A stretch of 30,489 nucleotides of DNA from Nanohaloarchaea archaeon SW_4_43_9 (GTDB taxonomy: Archaea; Nanohalarchaeota; Nanosalinia; Nanosalinales; Nanosalinaceae), in NCBI GenBank assembly GCA_003009815.1, contig PXPD01000002.1:1-30489 (forward strand), read 5' to 3'. The notes beneath the pieces were generated by a model. The model was not told the origin of the DNA, searched no databases, and was given only the letters and a program-made list of their open reading frames with translations. The first letter of the stretch is position 1. Each line of letters begins with the position of its first letter. The position numbers and the translations under genes were made by a program. Positions 1 through 6,772 of this stretch are shown here, one piece after another.

Positions 1-1081
1 TTCAAAGTAGTCTTCATCTTGGTATGCCGATCTTGCTTCGGCTAGAAGATTTCGAACTTTTTCCGATGAGTTTTGATCAATCACTCTTTCTGCATTTCTT
101 ATTGTCTTGTTTGCAGCTGTCTGCAGACCGGGTGCTGAAGACATATTCTGTCTCCAATCTGGTAGTTTTTTCTGCTGTTCCCGAGCCCATTCCGGCGCCT
201 CTTCCGAGGTCAGGTTTGCGGATACGTCTTCTGCTTCACCTGTTAGGAGAACTACTTCTTTCTCTGTTTCGTCCCTTATTCTTTCTGCTATTTGTTCTGC
301 TAGATCTCTTTTACCTGTTACGTATACTGTGTCTTCCGCTGAATTTCTGGCTTTTTCGACTGCGCCACTGATTTCGTTTTCATCTCCTACTAGATGTACG
401 TTTCCTCTGCTTGATCTGGCTGAGATTGCATCCTTGAAGTTTGACGCTGCTACGAATACAGTTCTACCTGTCTCGTTCTCTTCTTCGCTGTCTTCCTGTT
501 CAGGTTCTTCGATTTCTACTTCTTCAACTCCTGAATTCTCAAGATCCTGCGTCACATTTACCGCGTCTTCAGAGTAGACGGTTACTTCGGTTGCTCCCAG
601 CCTTTCTATCTCTGCGAGTACTGTTGCCGAGAGTGTGCCCTCTTTGGATACTAGAAGAGCCTTCTGCGTCCTGCGGATACTGAACGATTGTCGCCTCCTC
701 ACTTTCACTCCAGAAGTATTTTGAAACCTCTACAGAGGTTCCTATCTGTGTAGTTCCCCAGAGTCGAGTGGTAGTATTAACTTCTGAGGCTATATCCTCT
801 TCCACCTGTTCACTTATGACCTCTGGACCTCCTACCAGTACTGCTTCCTGCACATCGTATCTCCCTAGAGAGTCGGAGGTTGATGATTTTAGTTCATCTC
901 TATCTGTCAGGAGAACCGGAGCGCCTAACTTTTCTGAAACCGGTTCCGATATATAGGTATCGGGATAGTTGGCTGTAGATGTTATTAGAACAGTGTCCAT
1001 CGCCATGTCCTCAGCTGGTTGAGCGGTTGACATGCCTGCTAGGAAAAGTACTAGTACCGTGATCAGAGCTATTCGTTTCAT
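1..1081 (-). CDS. Secreted CWB2-repeat surface protein, frameshifted, 3' end outside window
   Basis: A signal peptide (residues 1-20, MKRIALITVLVLFLAGMSTA) is followed by a cell-wall-binding repeat 2 (CWB2) pattern: VLITSTANYPDTYISEPVSEKLGAPVLLT-type strand/helix units, then AVLVGGPEVIS and RLWGTTQIGTSVEV. The first frame runs 1081 to about 660. There one extra G (minus strand, at 660/661) shifts the frame. Reading on in the next frame restores a CWB2-like continuation (LLVSKEGTLSATVLAEIERL, later VHLVGDENEISGAVEKA and VYVTGKRDLAEQIAERI) with no stop to the window edge. CWB2 domains attach proteins to the cell surface in bacteria and also occur in haloarchaea. The start is chosen because a signal peptide follows it and a TATA-like CTTAAG lies about 27 bases upstream. 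The shift is either a real mutation or a sequencing or assembly error; the preserved downstream frame suggests an error or a very recent event. Confidence 0.72.
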
Positions 1082-1166
1082 ATTAACTCATTATATCCAG
1101 ATATGCTTAAGGGTTTTTCTAATGCTCGTCAATCTTTTAGGCTTTGCCTGATGTATTATACTGTGT

Positions 1167-1685
1167 ATGATATTGAATAGACAGCAGCTGGAAAGCAAAA
1201 TAGAGGAGGGCCTTGTACAGGATTATATTGATCTGGAAACACAGTTAACCGCCCAAGGTTTTGATCTGACTGCTGCAGAGATCCACAGATACAGGAGCTC
1301 AGGGAGTCTTGATTTCTCTAACTCGGAAAGGAAAATACCCGATACTGAGAAGGTTGAACCGGTTAAAAGAAGCGAAGATGACGAGTACGGTTGGTGGAGA
1401 TTAGAACCCGGTGCTTACAAAGTTGTTATGAATGAGAGTGTAGATATTCCAGAGAATCTGACAGCTTTTGCCTATCCACGGTCCTCGTTGCTCCGGATGG
1501 GCTGCAGCATCGAAAATGCGGTTTGGGATGCGGGTTACACAGGTACAGGCAGCTTCATGCTAGTAGTAGAAAATGAGGACGGTGTTGAGATAAAGGAGAA
1601 CGCCCGGGTAAATCAACTGGTTTTTCACAAGATAGATGAAACAGAAGAAGGCTACTCTGGAAGGTATCACGAGGATGAGGTTTAG
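1167..1685 (+). CDS. dUTPase / dCTP deaminase family nucleotidohydrolase
   Basis: 172 residues, the usual size of the DCD/DUT superfamily. The conserved PRSSL motif (AYPRSSLLRMGC, about 107-118) and the VWDAGYTGTGSF motif (about 125-136), with the family Asp and the uracil-contact Tyr-x-Gly, are present, followed by ENARVNQLVF, the family's closing strand. The enzyme would hydrolyse dUTP, or deaminate dCTP, keeping uracil out of DNA and supplying dUMP. The motif 'WDAGYxG' is typical of the archaeal branch annotated as dUTP nucleotidohydrolase; which reaction it runs cannot be told from sequence. A TATA-like element near 1134 suggests a nearly leaderless transcript. Confidence 0.85.
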   Translation: MILNRQQLESKIEEGLVQDYIDLETQLTAQGFDLTAAEIHRYRSSGSLDFSNSERKIPDTEKVEPVKRSEDDEYGWWRLEPGAYKVVMNESVDIPENLTAFAYPRSSLLRMGCSIENAVWDAGYTGTGSFMLVVENEDGVEIKENARVNQLVFHKIDETEEGYSGRYHEDEV

Positions 1686-1719
1686 AAGCTTTTGTAGCCA
1701 ATTTTGGTTTAGTATAGCA

Positions 1720-1800
1720 GTTTTTCGATGATGAGGTACAGACATCGTCTGAGCCCTGACCCAAAAGGGTTATGATGACAACATGAACACCTCTGAGAGC
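1720..1800 (+). ncRNA. Candidate C/D box guide sRNA
   Basis: The stretch has the full order of an archaeal box C/D RNA: box C ATGATGA (1728-1734), a 14-base guide (1735-1748), box D' CTGA (1749-1752), a spacer that can form a CCC-AAAA-GGG hairpin, box C' ATGATGA (1772-1778), a second 14-base guide (1779-1792) and box D CTGA (1793-1796). A T-rich run (TATTTTTTCC, from about 1801) follows as a likely terminator. Both C boxes match the consensus RUGAUGA exactly. The D'-C' spacer (19 bases) is longer than usual; a second CTGA at 1756-1759 could serve instead. Such RNAs guide 2'-O-methylation of rRNA or tRNA with L7Ae, Nop5 and fibrillarin. Targets were not identified. Ends are approximate. Confidence 0.6.
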
Positions 1801-1872
1801 TATTTTTTCCTGAAATCTACTTTTTTGAGGTATATTTTTAATAAGCGCCGAAGGACAGATTATCATAAGGCA

Positions 1873-2226
1873 ATGCCACCACAAGATGACCAGCTATATG
1901 TTAGAGTAGACGGCTACAATGTACTTCTACAGGATCTAGAGGCCATAAGACAGATAATTGATAACATAAAGGAGGCTGAAGAGGTTCTGGGGCAGGTAAG
2001 AATTGTGAAGGAGAAATCTATTGATACAATTTACGAGAATATTGACAGGTTGAATGATAAGTTGGAGGATGTTGAGGTGGAGATGCCGGAGATTGAGCCC
2101 GGGCAACAAACTTCTGTAGAAGTAGAACAGCATCAGCAGGTTGATCATATAGATGACTCGGTTGACGAGCTTCATTCCGAGCTGGAGAACCTGCAGGATG
2201 AGTTAAGCGATCTTGGTAACCAATGA
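1873..2226 (+). CDS. Acidic coiled-coil protein of unknown function
   Basis: 117 residues, not assigned to a family. The N-terminal half (QLYVRVDGYNVLLQDLEAIR) is followed by long heptad-like helices rich in Glu, Leu and Ile, then a Pro/Glu linker (EMPEIEPGQQTS) and a second acidic helix to the C terminus. The start at 1873 is preferred to an upstream in-frame ATG at 1783: a TATA-like TATTTTTAATAAG at about 1832-1844 lies about 30-40 bases ahead, and the upstream codons overlap the guide RNA candidate. The last four bases overlap the next gene (ATGA), so the two are translationally coupled. Confidence 0.75.
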   Translation: MPPQDDQLYVRVDGYNVLLQDLEAIRQIIDNIKEAEEVLGQVRIVKEKSIDTIYENIDRLNDKLEDVEVEMPEIEPGQQTSVEVEQHQQVDHIDDSVDELHSELENLQDELSDLGNQ

Positions 2227-2960
2227 CAGTGCTGAAACTTTTCCGCCCCAGAAATTTAGATAACCCTCAAATGATCTCAAATTATTTTGAAATAGATGCC
2301 GATTATTTAGAAAACTTTCTGGAAGCTACAGGAGGCGACTTCGAGGAAATAAACCGTCTAAAACTATCTATTATTGAAAAGCTAGACCGTTCAGAGGAAC
2401 TCTCCAAGAAAGAGTGTTTATTTCTGACAGCCATCTTTGTAGGTGATGCTGAATGGCTAGGACCTAATTCTGAATGGTACAATAGGTCTTTAAGATATGC
2501 CATACAGCTAGCAGATGGATTTGTCCACCACCAATGGTATGGACTAGCTGAAGAGTATGGAGATGTTTCAAAGGTCAGCTTACCCGATTTCTCTGAACCT
2601 GAAAGTTTTGATATTAATGGGAGGCCTCCTACTTTCTATACCTCGGGTTTGCGTCAAAGAGTTGATTTAATTGCTTCAGTAACTCAGTTAGAGTGGTGTC
2701 TCTACGTATGTGACCAAATAGATATAGATAACGGTTTAGAAAATCCTGATAAGGTTATGATGGATGGAATTAAGTACTTTATTGGTGAGAAGGAATCTCT
2801 ACCGAAAAACTCAGCACGGATACACAAGATGCTTTTCCTTTCGGATAAGAAATGGTTGAAGGATGTTAGAGAACTATTTGATATCCGATCCCTGATCATG
2901 TATTATTTCGAGAGAAGATTTGATGCGAAAAGTAAAGAGCTGGAGAAACTGAACAGTTAA
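2223..2960 (+). CDS. Unknown cytoplasmic protein, 245 residues
   Basis: No family recognised. The protein has no signal peptide or membrane segment. It looks mostly helical and contains aromatic-rich patches (ECLFLTAIFVGDAEWLG about 64-80, FVHHQWYGLAEEYG about 100-113, and a charged helical end). Its AT-rich codon use (many TTA, AAT and ATA codons) differs from the GC-richer ribosomal genes nearby, which may point to accessory or acquired DNA. It overlaps the preceding coiled-coil gene by four bases, so the pair probably acts together. Confidence 0.7.
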   Translation: MTVLKLFRPRNLDNPQMISNYFEIDADYLENFLEATGGDFEEINRLKLSIIEKLDRSEELSKKECLFLTAIFVGDAEWLGPNSEWYNRSLRYAIQLADGFVHHQWYGLAEEYGDVSKVSLPDFSEPESFDINGRPPTFYTSGLRQRVDLIASVTQLEWCLYVCDQIDIDNGLENPDKVMMDGIKYFIGEKESLPKNSARIHKMLFLSDKKWLKDVRELFDIRSLIMYYFERRFDAKSKELEKLNS

Positions 2961-2988
2961 CCTTTAGTTTACATCATTTGAACTATTC

Positions 2989-3038
2989 AAAAATCAGGGG
3001 TTTTCTGGATTCACCAGATCTCATTGGAATTATGAGAT
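2989..3038. repeat. Two short inverted repeats downstream of tRNA-Leu
   Basis: Between the convergent end of the 245-residue gene and the 3' end of tRNA-Leu lie AAAATC-agg-GGTTTT (2990-3004), a member of the GAAAACC hairpin family when read on the minus strand, and a perfect ATCTCAT-n7-ATGAGAT repeat (3018-3038). They may help end transcription from either side; neither is followed by a long T run on the minus strand. Confidence 0.5.
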
Positions 3039-3041
3039 ATT

Positions 3042-3183
3042 TGCCGGGGATGAGATTTGAACTCACGAACCCCTGCGGGACAGGATAACTTAAGCGAAAA
3101 CCGGTGGTTTTCTATGTCCTCGTCCTTTAAGGAGGACTTGAGGATCTTAAGTCCTGCGCCTTTGGCCACTTGGCTACCCCGGC
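3042..3183 (-). tRNA. tRNA-Leu(UAA) with intron
   Basis: The acceptor stem GCCGGGG/CCCCGGC with discriminator A (3042), a D arm with GTGGCC, the anticodon stem CAGGA/TCCTG with loop CTTAAGA (anticodon TAA), a long class II variable arm and a T arm with TTCAAAT fold as tRNA-Leu. A 59-base intron interrupts the loop after position 37. CCA is not encoded. The palindromic CTTAAG of the 5' exon pairs with CTTAAG near the intron's 3' end, as expected for the bulge-helix-bulge cut by the splicing endonuclease. Confidence 0.93.
3087..3145 (-). other. tRNA-Leu(UAA) intron, canonical 37/38 site
   Basis: The 59-base intron contains two hairpins: GTCCT...AGGAC, and the perfect GAAAACC-ACC-GGTTTTC stem (3096-3112) that recurs elsewhere in the window. 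Removal needs the splicing endonuclease, and joining needs an RtcB-type ligase, which is encoded at 24328-25749. Boundaries may shift by one or two bases. Confidence 0.85.
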
Positions 3184-3223
3184 ATGTAAGTTATTAATGA
3201 AATTAGAGTTAAAAGAAGAGATC

Positions 3224-3706
3224 TTAATCCGCAGCCTGTCGATATTTCTGTTTTGGTTCAAGTATGTAGCTTCCATCGATTTTCTTGCCAGGTGTTTGAT
3301 GCAGTAGATGTTCTAGAGCATTATTTAATTTCCTTAGATCTTTCTCCAGTTCATCGTAGCTTGTCGTTAAGTCTCTGAAAACTTCTTCCTGTATATCTGT
3401 ATGTTCTGTCCGTTCATCGAGATATTCCTGAAATTCTTTCTCAAGATCGAATAAGAAGTATTCCTGTGCTTCGTCCCATGCTCTTGATACGAAGTAGGAA
3501 AAGACTTTCATATCGGCTATTGCTCCATTCTCACTTACTTCGATACTTGGATATAATTCTGAGCCTATATGTGGTGTTGATCCAAGTTCATATGCTACTT
3601 CAGGGTGCTGATGGGCTGCGTTGGCAAGTTTTTGTGCTTGATTATAGAGTTTGTCATATTTTCTACCTGCTTCAATAACCGGATTATCAGAAGAGTTCTC
3701 CTCCAT
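3224..3706 (-). CDS. Unknown acidic helical protein, 160 residues
   Basis: No family recognised. The sequence is hydrophilic, with no signal or membrane segment. The middle has FSYFVSRAWDEAQEYFLFDL (about 69-88), followed by long charged helices likely to form a coiled coil (about 88-140). It lies between tRNA-Leu and the 3' end of the RpoD gene, with 45 bases to rpoD, so it may be co-transcribed with the alpha-type operon or have its own promoter. Confidence 0.65.
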   Translation of the reverse strand: MEENSSDNPVIEAGRKYDKLYNQAQKLANAAHQHPEVAYELGSTPHIGSELYPSIEVSENGAIADMKVFSYFVSRAWDEAQEYFLFDLEKEFQEYLDERTEHTDIQEEVFRDLTTSYDELEKDLRKLNNALEHLLHQTPGKKIDGSYILEPKQKYRQAAD

Positions 3707-3751
3707 AAAATTCTGTACTGAATTAAAAGTTATAACAAAAACGGGTGCGTT

Positions 3752-4324
3752 CTAAATCTCGGCTACTGCTTCTTCGAACTCATCGAGTCGGTTCTTGATT
3801 TCCTCGACTCCTCTCTGTAGTAGTTCTTCGTTGCTGTATCCTGATGTTGATTCGATCCTGAACTCGTATGTGTCGTCGCTTTTCTTTTCGTAACCGATTG
3901 TCCCTCCCTGATGTTTGGCGTGTTCCTCTCCTTTCCTGAGTTCTGCTTCTGCTTCTAGGTCAACTGCCTGATCTTCTTTCAGGTCGACGATTACAGCTTC
4001 TGGATTGACAGGTTCTGCCTCATCGTTGTCTGCCTGAAGGTCTTCTGCGAGAACTGTTCCAGGTCCTTCCTGCTTCAGAGCGATGTGAACTTTATCATCC
4101 TCGTCGACGTTCTCAGGGATTGTGAAAGGTACTTGACCGATCCTGTTTGCTAGAATTTCGTCGATAAGTGCGGAACCGTTTTTTCTGATTTCTAGTTCCT
4201 CGACTGAAAGTGTTGGGACTTTGATCATCATTGATCTTCTGAGCGAATTGGCTATCACTTCGTTTATACCTGAGATTTCTACTTTCAGAACATCTTCTGT
4301 TTCTTCTACTGTTTCAACTTCCAT
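3752..4324 (-). CDS. rpoD: DNA-directed RNA polymerase subunit D (Rpo3/RpoD), short form
   Basis: 190 residues. The N-terminal ISGINEVIANSLRRSMMIKVPTLSV segment, with the Asn-Ser-Leu-Arg-Arg signature, and ANRIGQVPFTIP are diagnostic of the archaeal D / bacterial alpha N-terminal assembly domain; the C-terminal helix (EELLQRGVEEIKNRL) completes the dimerisation half that pairs with subunit L. Many archaeal D subunits are about 250-270 residues and carry an extra Cys-rich domain 3, often with a 4Fe-4S cluster; it is absent here, with no Cys residue in the protein. Last gene of the uS13-uS4-uS11-rpoD operon, the classic archaeal order. Confidence 0.95.
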   Translation of the reverse strand: MEVETVEETEDVLKVEISGINEVIANSLRRSMMIKVPTLSVEELEIRKNGSALIDEILANRIGQVPFTIPENVDEDDKVHIALKQEGPGTVLAEDLQADNDEAEPVNPEAVIVDLKEDQAVDLEAEAELRKGEEHAKHQGGTIGYEKKSDDTYEFRIESTSGYSNEELLQRGVEEIKNRLDEFEEAVAEI

Positions 4325-4342
4325 TTTTTGAAAAACCTCTGT

Positions 4343-4726
4343 TTATACTCTACGTCCTCTTTTACCGCCTTTTGCTCTACATCCATCGTGCGGTACAGGT
4401 GTGACGTCTTCAATGTTTCCGACTTCTAGGTCGGATCGGGAAATCGCTCTAATAGCTGGCTGTGCTCCCTTACCTGGCATCTTCTGTTTCTGTCCGCCAG
4501 GCGCTCTTACCTGTATGTCGACTTTCTCAATCCCTTTCTCCATTGCCTCGTCTACTGCTTGTTTAGCTGCTTTCATGGCCGGGAAAGGGCTTCCCTGTAG
4601 TCTTCCTTTGTCTGTCACCATTCCGGCTGAGATTCTTGAGATTGTCTCCGCCCCGGTTGCGTCTGTAATGTGTAGTATTGTGTTGTTGAAGCTTGAGTAA
4701 ATATTAACTATCCCTTTCTTGGTCAT
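4343..4726 (-). CDS. rps11: 30S ribosomal protein uS11
   Basis: 127 residues, normal length. IYSSFNNTILHITDATGAET, VRAPGGQKQKMPGKGAQPAI and the basic C terminus (PHDGCRAKGGKRGRRV) are hallmark uS11 sequences. It binds 16S rRNA at the platform near the mRNA exit. It lies 18 bases upstream of rpoD and downstream of uS4. Confidence 0.98.
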   Translation of the reverse strand: MTKKGIVNIYSSFNNTILHITDATGAETISRISAGMVTDKGRLQGSPFPAMKAAKQAVDEAMEKGIEKVDIQVRAPGGQKQKMPGKGAQPAIRAISRSDLEVGNIEDVTPVPHDGCRAKGGKRGRRV

Positions 4727-4774
4727 TACCGAAGCACCTCTGCACTGTTAAGTTGGAAATCCCTGATTTTCATA

Positions 4775-5374
4775 CTATTCTCCACCTTCTTCGTTATCCT
4801 CGTTTTCCGTGGTTTCTTCTTCAGATTCGTTTTCTTCAGCTTCATCTGTCTCATCTGGTTCATCTACTGTTTCTTCCTGTTCTTCAGTCTCTTCTGTTTC
4901 TTTATTTTCTTCTTGTTCTGGAAGTTCGACTTCCAGTTTTTTTTCTTCTTCCTTTGTGAGCAGGTATCCTGGGATGTTTACTCGTTTTCCATCGATTTCT
5001 GTATGTCCATGTGTTACGAGTTGTCTTGCCTCTTTGACGGTGTCAGAGTATCCTTTTCTGTTGACTGCTGTCTGCAGTCTTCGGTCCAGAATGTCTGTGG
5101 TATTCAGTGTTAGAATATTTTCAAGCTGTGCATCGTCCTTTACAAGCCCGAGTGACTGCGCCTTGTTGATCAGGTTCCTGTTCTGTTCTTCGTCTTCCTG
5201 TGCAACCAGTTTTCTTGCTTCTCTTCTCAGGTCTCTGAGCATGCTTTCTGCTTTGTATACTTCTTTCTTGTTCTTTAGGCCGTACTCCTCAACTAGCTGG
5301 TCTTCTCTTTGGATTCTTTCTTCGCTCCAGCCTTCGTTTGGCGTCTCGTATTGTTTCTTCAATTTTTTAACCAT
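4775..5374 (-). CDS. rps4: 30S ribosomal protein uS4 with long acidic tail
   Basis: The first about 140 residues are standard uS4: the N-terminal helical part, then the S4 RNA-binding domain (LDRRLQTAVNRKG, ARQLVTHGHTEIDGKRVNIP). The last about 55 residues are almost only Glu, Asp, Thr and Asn (ends TTENEDNEEGGE), an intrinsically disordered acidic extension typical of salt-adapted proteins. Start ATG overlaps the uS13 stop (TAATG). It nucleates 30S assembly. Confidence 0.97.
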   Translation of the reverse strand: MVKKLKKQYETPNEGWSEERIQREDQLVEEYGLKNKKEVYKAESMLRDLRREARKLVAQEDEEQNRNLINKAQSLGLVKDDAQLENILTLNTTDILDRRLQTAVNRKGYSDTVKEARQLVTHGHTEIDGKRVNIPGYLLTKEEEKKLEVELPEQEENKETEETEEQEETVDEPDETDEAEENESEEETTENEDNEEGGE

Positions 5375-5862
5375 TATTCCTCACCTTCTTCGCTGCTTTC
5401 CTCTGCGGCTTCTTCCTGAAGTCTTGCTCGGGAGACCCCGATTTTGCTTCCTGTTCTGAATGAAGATTTTGTCTTCTGACCTCTTACAGGTAGGCCGATT
5501 TCGTGTCTCCATCCTTTGTAGGAATTAATTTCTTTCATCCTTCTGATATCGAACTCTTCTTTGAGTTCCAGATCGGATTCGATCAGATGATTATCATCGC
5601 CAGTATCTCTCTCCTTTCTCCTGTTTCTCACCCATGTCGGTAGATCAATCTGGTCAGGATTTTTGATTATTTCTTCGATCTCATCTATTTTGTCTTCTGA
5701 AAGATCTCCTAGTGTCTGATCTGCGTCTATATCAAGTTTTTGTGCGACGGCATTTGCATACATATCTCCTACGCCTTTAAGCCCTGTAAGCGCCTTGCTT
5801 ACCGGTTTAGCTCCGTCCACACCTGTTCTTGCAATCCTTACAATTTGCTGTGTCTCGGCCAT
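5374..5862 (-). CDS. rps13: 30S ribosomal protein uS13
   Basis: 162 residues. VRIARTGVDGAKPVSKALTG and GVGDMYANAVA match the uS13 N terminus; SYKGWRHEIGLPVRGQKTKS is the conserved C-terminal rRNA-binding stretch (archaeal form). It ends in a short acidic tail (EEAAEESSEEGEE). First gene of the alpha-type operon, with a strong TATA about 30 bases upstream and little leader. Confidence 0.97.
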   Translation of the reverse strand: MAETQQIVRIARTGVDGAKPVSKALTGLKGVGDMYANAVAQKLDIDADQTLGDLSEDKIDEIEEIIKNPDQIDLPTWVRNRRKERDTGDDNHLIESDLELKEEFDIRRMKEINSYKGWRHEIGLPVRGQKTKSSFRTGSKIGVSRARLQEEAAEESSEEGEE

Positions 5863-5878
5863 GATAACCTGTACCCTG

Positions 5879-5903
5879 AAAATCTCGGTTAATTTTTATA
5901 AAG
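5879..5903 (-). promoter_or_regulatory. Promoter of the uS13 operon
   Basis: Read on the minus strand, CTTTATAAAAATT followed four bases later by GAGATTTT lies about 25-40 bases ahead of the uS13 start. The same two blocks with the same spacing occur ahead of the uL3 operon (23748-23772), which supports both as functional TATA/initiator elements of ribosomal operons. Confidence 0.7.
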
Positions 5904-5925
5904 GTAGACTAGGTGTCTATCCTGC

Positions 5926-6207
5926 TTATTTCTCGTCGGTCTTCTTGATCAGGTGCCATCCAAACTCTGTCTTTACAGGATCTGACACTTCTCCTATATC
6001 CATCTCAAATACTTTCTTCTCGAAAGGCTTCACCATGTCTCCCCGGCTGAAGAATCCCAGATCTCCACCGTTGTCGCCGGAAGGCCCTTCGGATTTCTCT
6101 TTTGCCAGCTGGGCGAAGTTCTTATCGCTTCTTTCCAGCTCAAGCTTAATCTGGTTTGCGTGTTCTTCGTTGTCAACGAGAATATGGGATGCACGTACTT
6201 CTGTCAT
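5926..6207 (-). CDS. Parvulin-type peptidyl-prolyl cis-trans isomerase
   Basis: 93 residues forming a single stand-alone parvulin domain. VRASHILVDNEEHA, FAQLAKEKSEGPSGDNGGDL, GFFSRGDMVKPFEKKVF and FGWHLIKKT are the canonical PpiC/Pin1-like motifs, including the two active-site His residues. No signal peptide, so it acts in the cytoplasm on prolyl bonds of folding proteins. It has its own gap upstream, downstream of the tRNA cluster. Confidence 0.93.
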   Translation of the reverse strand: MTEVRASHILVDNEEHANQIKLELERSDKNFAQLAKEKSEGPSGDNGGDLGFFSRGDMVKPFEKKVFEMDIGEVSDPVKTEFGWHLIKKTDEK

Positions 6208-6246
6208 AGGTTATAGTTCTCAGTTAATAATAAGAAAAGTAGATTT

Positions 6247-6351
6247 TAGCCCCCAGAGGATTCGAACCTCCGTCACCGGCTCCAAAGGCCGATATGAATT
6301 GTCCTCTCTAAATACCGGTCTTAGAGAGTTTGACCGCTACACCAGGGGGCT
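6247..6351 (-). tRNA. tRNA-Gln(UUG) with D-arm intron
   Basis: Acceptor AGCCCCC/GGGGGCT, discriminator A (6247), anticodon stem TCGGC/GCCGG with loop CTTTGGA (anticodon TTG), and T arm with TTCGAAT. The anticodon loop is uninterrupted; instead a 32-base insert splits the D loop and 3' D stem, after GGTCAA. A TATA-like CTTTTTAAG lies 30-40 bases upstream (6382-6390), so it may have its own promoter. No CCA is encoded. Confidence 0.9.
6298..6329 (-). other. Non-canonical intron in D arm of tRNA-Gln(UUG)
   Basis: Removing about 32 bases restores the D arm GTGTAGCGGTCAA-TCAT expected for tRNA-Gln. The insert folds as CTCTCTA...TAGAGAG. Exact boundaries are uncertain by a few bases because the exon ends repeat. 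Confidence 0.75.
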
Positions 6352-6400
6352 ATATCTGTATAGAACAAAAGTTAGTTGAATTCTTAAAAAGAAAGATGGT

Positions 6401-6535
6401 TAGCCCCCGCAGGATTCGAACCTGCGTCGAGAGGGCCAGGGCCTCTCATGATTGGCCGTCGATCTCAATACCAGATGAGTGTCGTTGAGAAAACCATTAG
6501 CAGGTTTTCGACTTTGACCGCTACACCAGGGGGCT
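6401..6535 (-). tRNA. tRNA-Gln(CUG) with D-arm intron
   Basis: Acceptor AGCCCCC/GGGGGCT with discriminator A, anticodon stem AGAGG/CCTCT with loop CCCTGGC (anticodon CTG), and T arm GCAGG-TTCGAAT-CCTGC. The 5' part is identical to tRNA-Gln(UUG) up to GGTCAA, where a 62-base insert interrupts the D arm. It lies 34 bases after tRNA-Ser(GGA), probably in one transcript. Confidence 0.9.
6452..6513 (-). other. Non-canonical intron in D arm of tRNA-Gln(CUG)
   Basis: About 62 bases between GGTCAA and TCATG. The insert carries the GAAAACC...GGTTTTC hairpin (6489-6509, 7-base loop), plus flanking GTCGA/TCAAC sequences. It sits at the same position as the intron of tRNA-Gln(UUG) but is longer and different in sequence. 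Confidence 0.75.
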
Positions 6536-6569
6536 CTACAGTAATAGTAAAGGCAAAAAGTTAAGAGTG

Positions 6570-6714
6570 CGCCGGAGCTGGGATTTGAACCCAGGAGGGC
6601 GGTAATGCCCACCACCTGACTGAATTGAAAACCTAGATGGTTTTCTCAATCTGCTATCTCTCTTGGGAAAGCAGTATTCCAGGGTGGCACCTTTAGCCAC
6701 TCAGTCACTCCGGC
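6570..6714 (-). tRNA. tRNA-Ser(GGA) with intron
   Basis: Acceptor GCCGGAG/CTCCGGC with discriminator G, anticodon stem CCACC/GGTGG, loop CTGGAAA (anticodon GGA), long class II variable arm (GGGC...GCCC) and T arm CTGGG-TTCAAAT-CCCAG. A 59-base intron follows position 37. First gene of a three-tRNA cluster. Confidence 0.93.
6618..6676 (-). other. tRNA-Ser(GGA) intron, canonical 37/38 site
   Basis: 59 bases. It contains a CTGCTTTCCC...GATAGCAG outer pairing and a GAAAACC-ATCTA-GGTTTTC hairpin (6627-6645) of the recurrent family, extended by ATTGA/AAT. Confidence 0.85.
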
Positions 6715-6737
6715 ATAAGCCTAGAATTAGAAGCTGG

Positions 6738-6756
6738 TAGAAACTTTAAATTAGAA
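6738..6756 (-). promoter_or_regulatory. tRNA promoter, identical 19-base copy at 29264-29282
   Basis: TAGAAACTTTAAATTAGAA (plus strand) holds a minus-strand TATA TTTAAA about 32-38 bases ahead of tRNA-Ser(GGA). The exact 19 bases recur ahead of the tRNA-Ser(UGA) transcript. Confidence 0.65.
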
Positions 6757-6772
6757 CTGGGAGATTGAGGAT

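Noticed and set aside
1783..1872. Upstream ATG for the coiled-coil protein
   Set aside because: The frame would start inside the C/D box RNA candidate and before the TATA element; the 30 extra residues are hydrophobic/basic, unlike the rest.
4775..4960. Repeat-rich low-complexity region as a repeat element
   Set aside because: It is simply the Glu-rich tail of uS4 in coding frame; similar stretches in uL24 and uS3 are likewise protein tails.
4809..5459. Long Ser/Phe-rich frame on the plus strand opposite uS4 and uS13
   Set aside because: It is the antisense shadow of Glu-rich coding sequence; no promoter or ribosome site.
6400..6615. 71-codon open frame on the minus strand
   Set aside because: It runs through tRNA-Gln(CUG) and the tRNA-Ser(GGA) 3' end; no Shine-Dalgarno and no protein-like composition.
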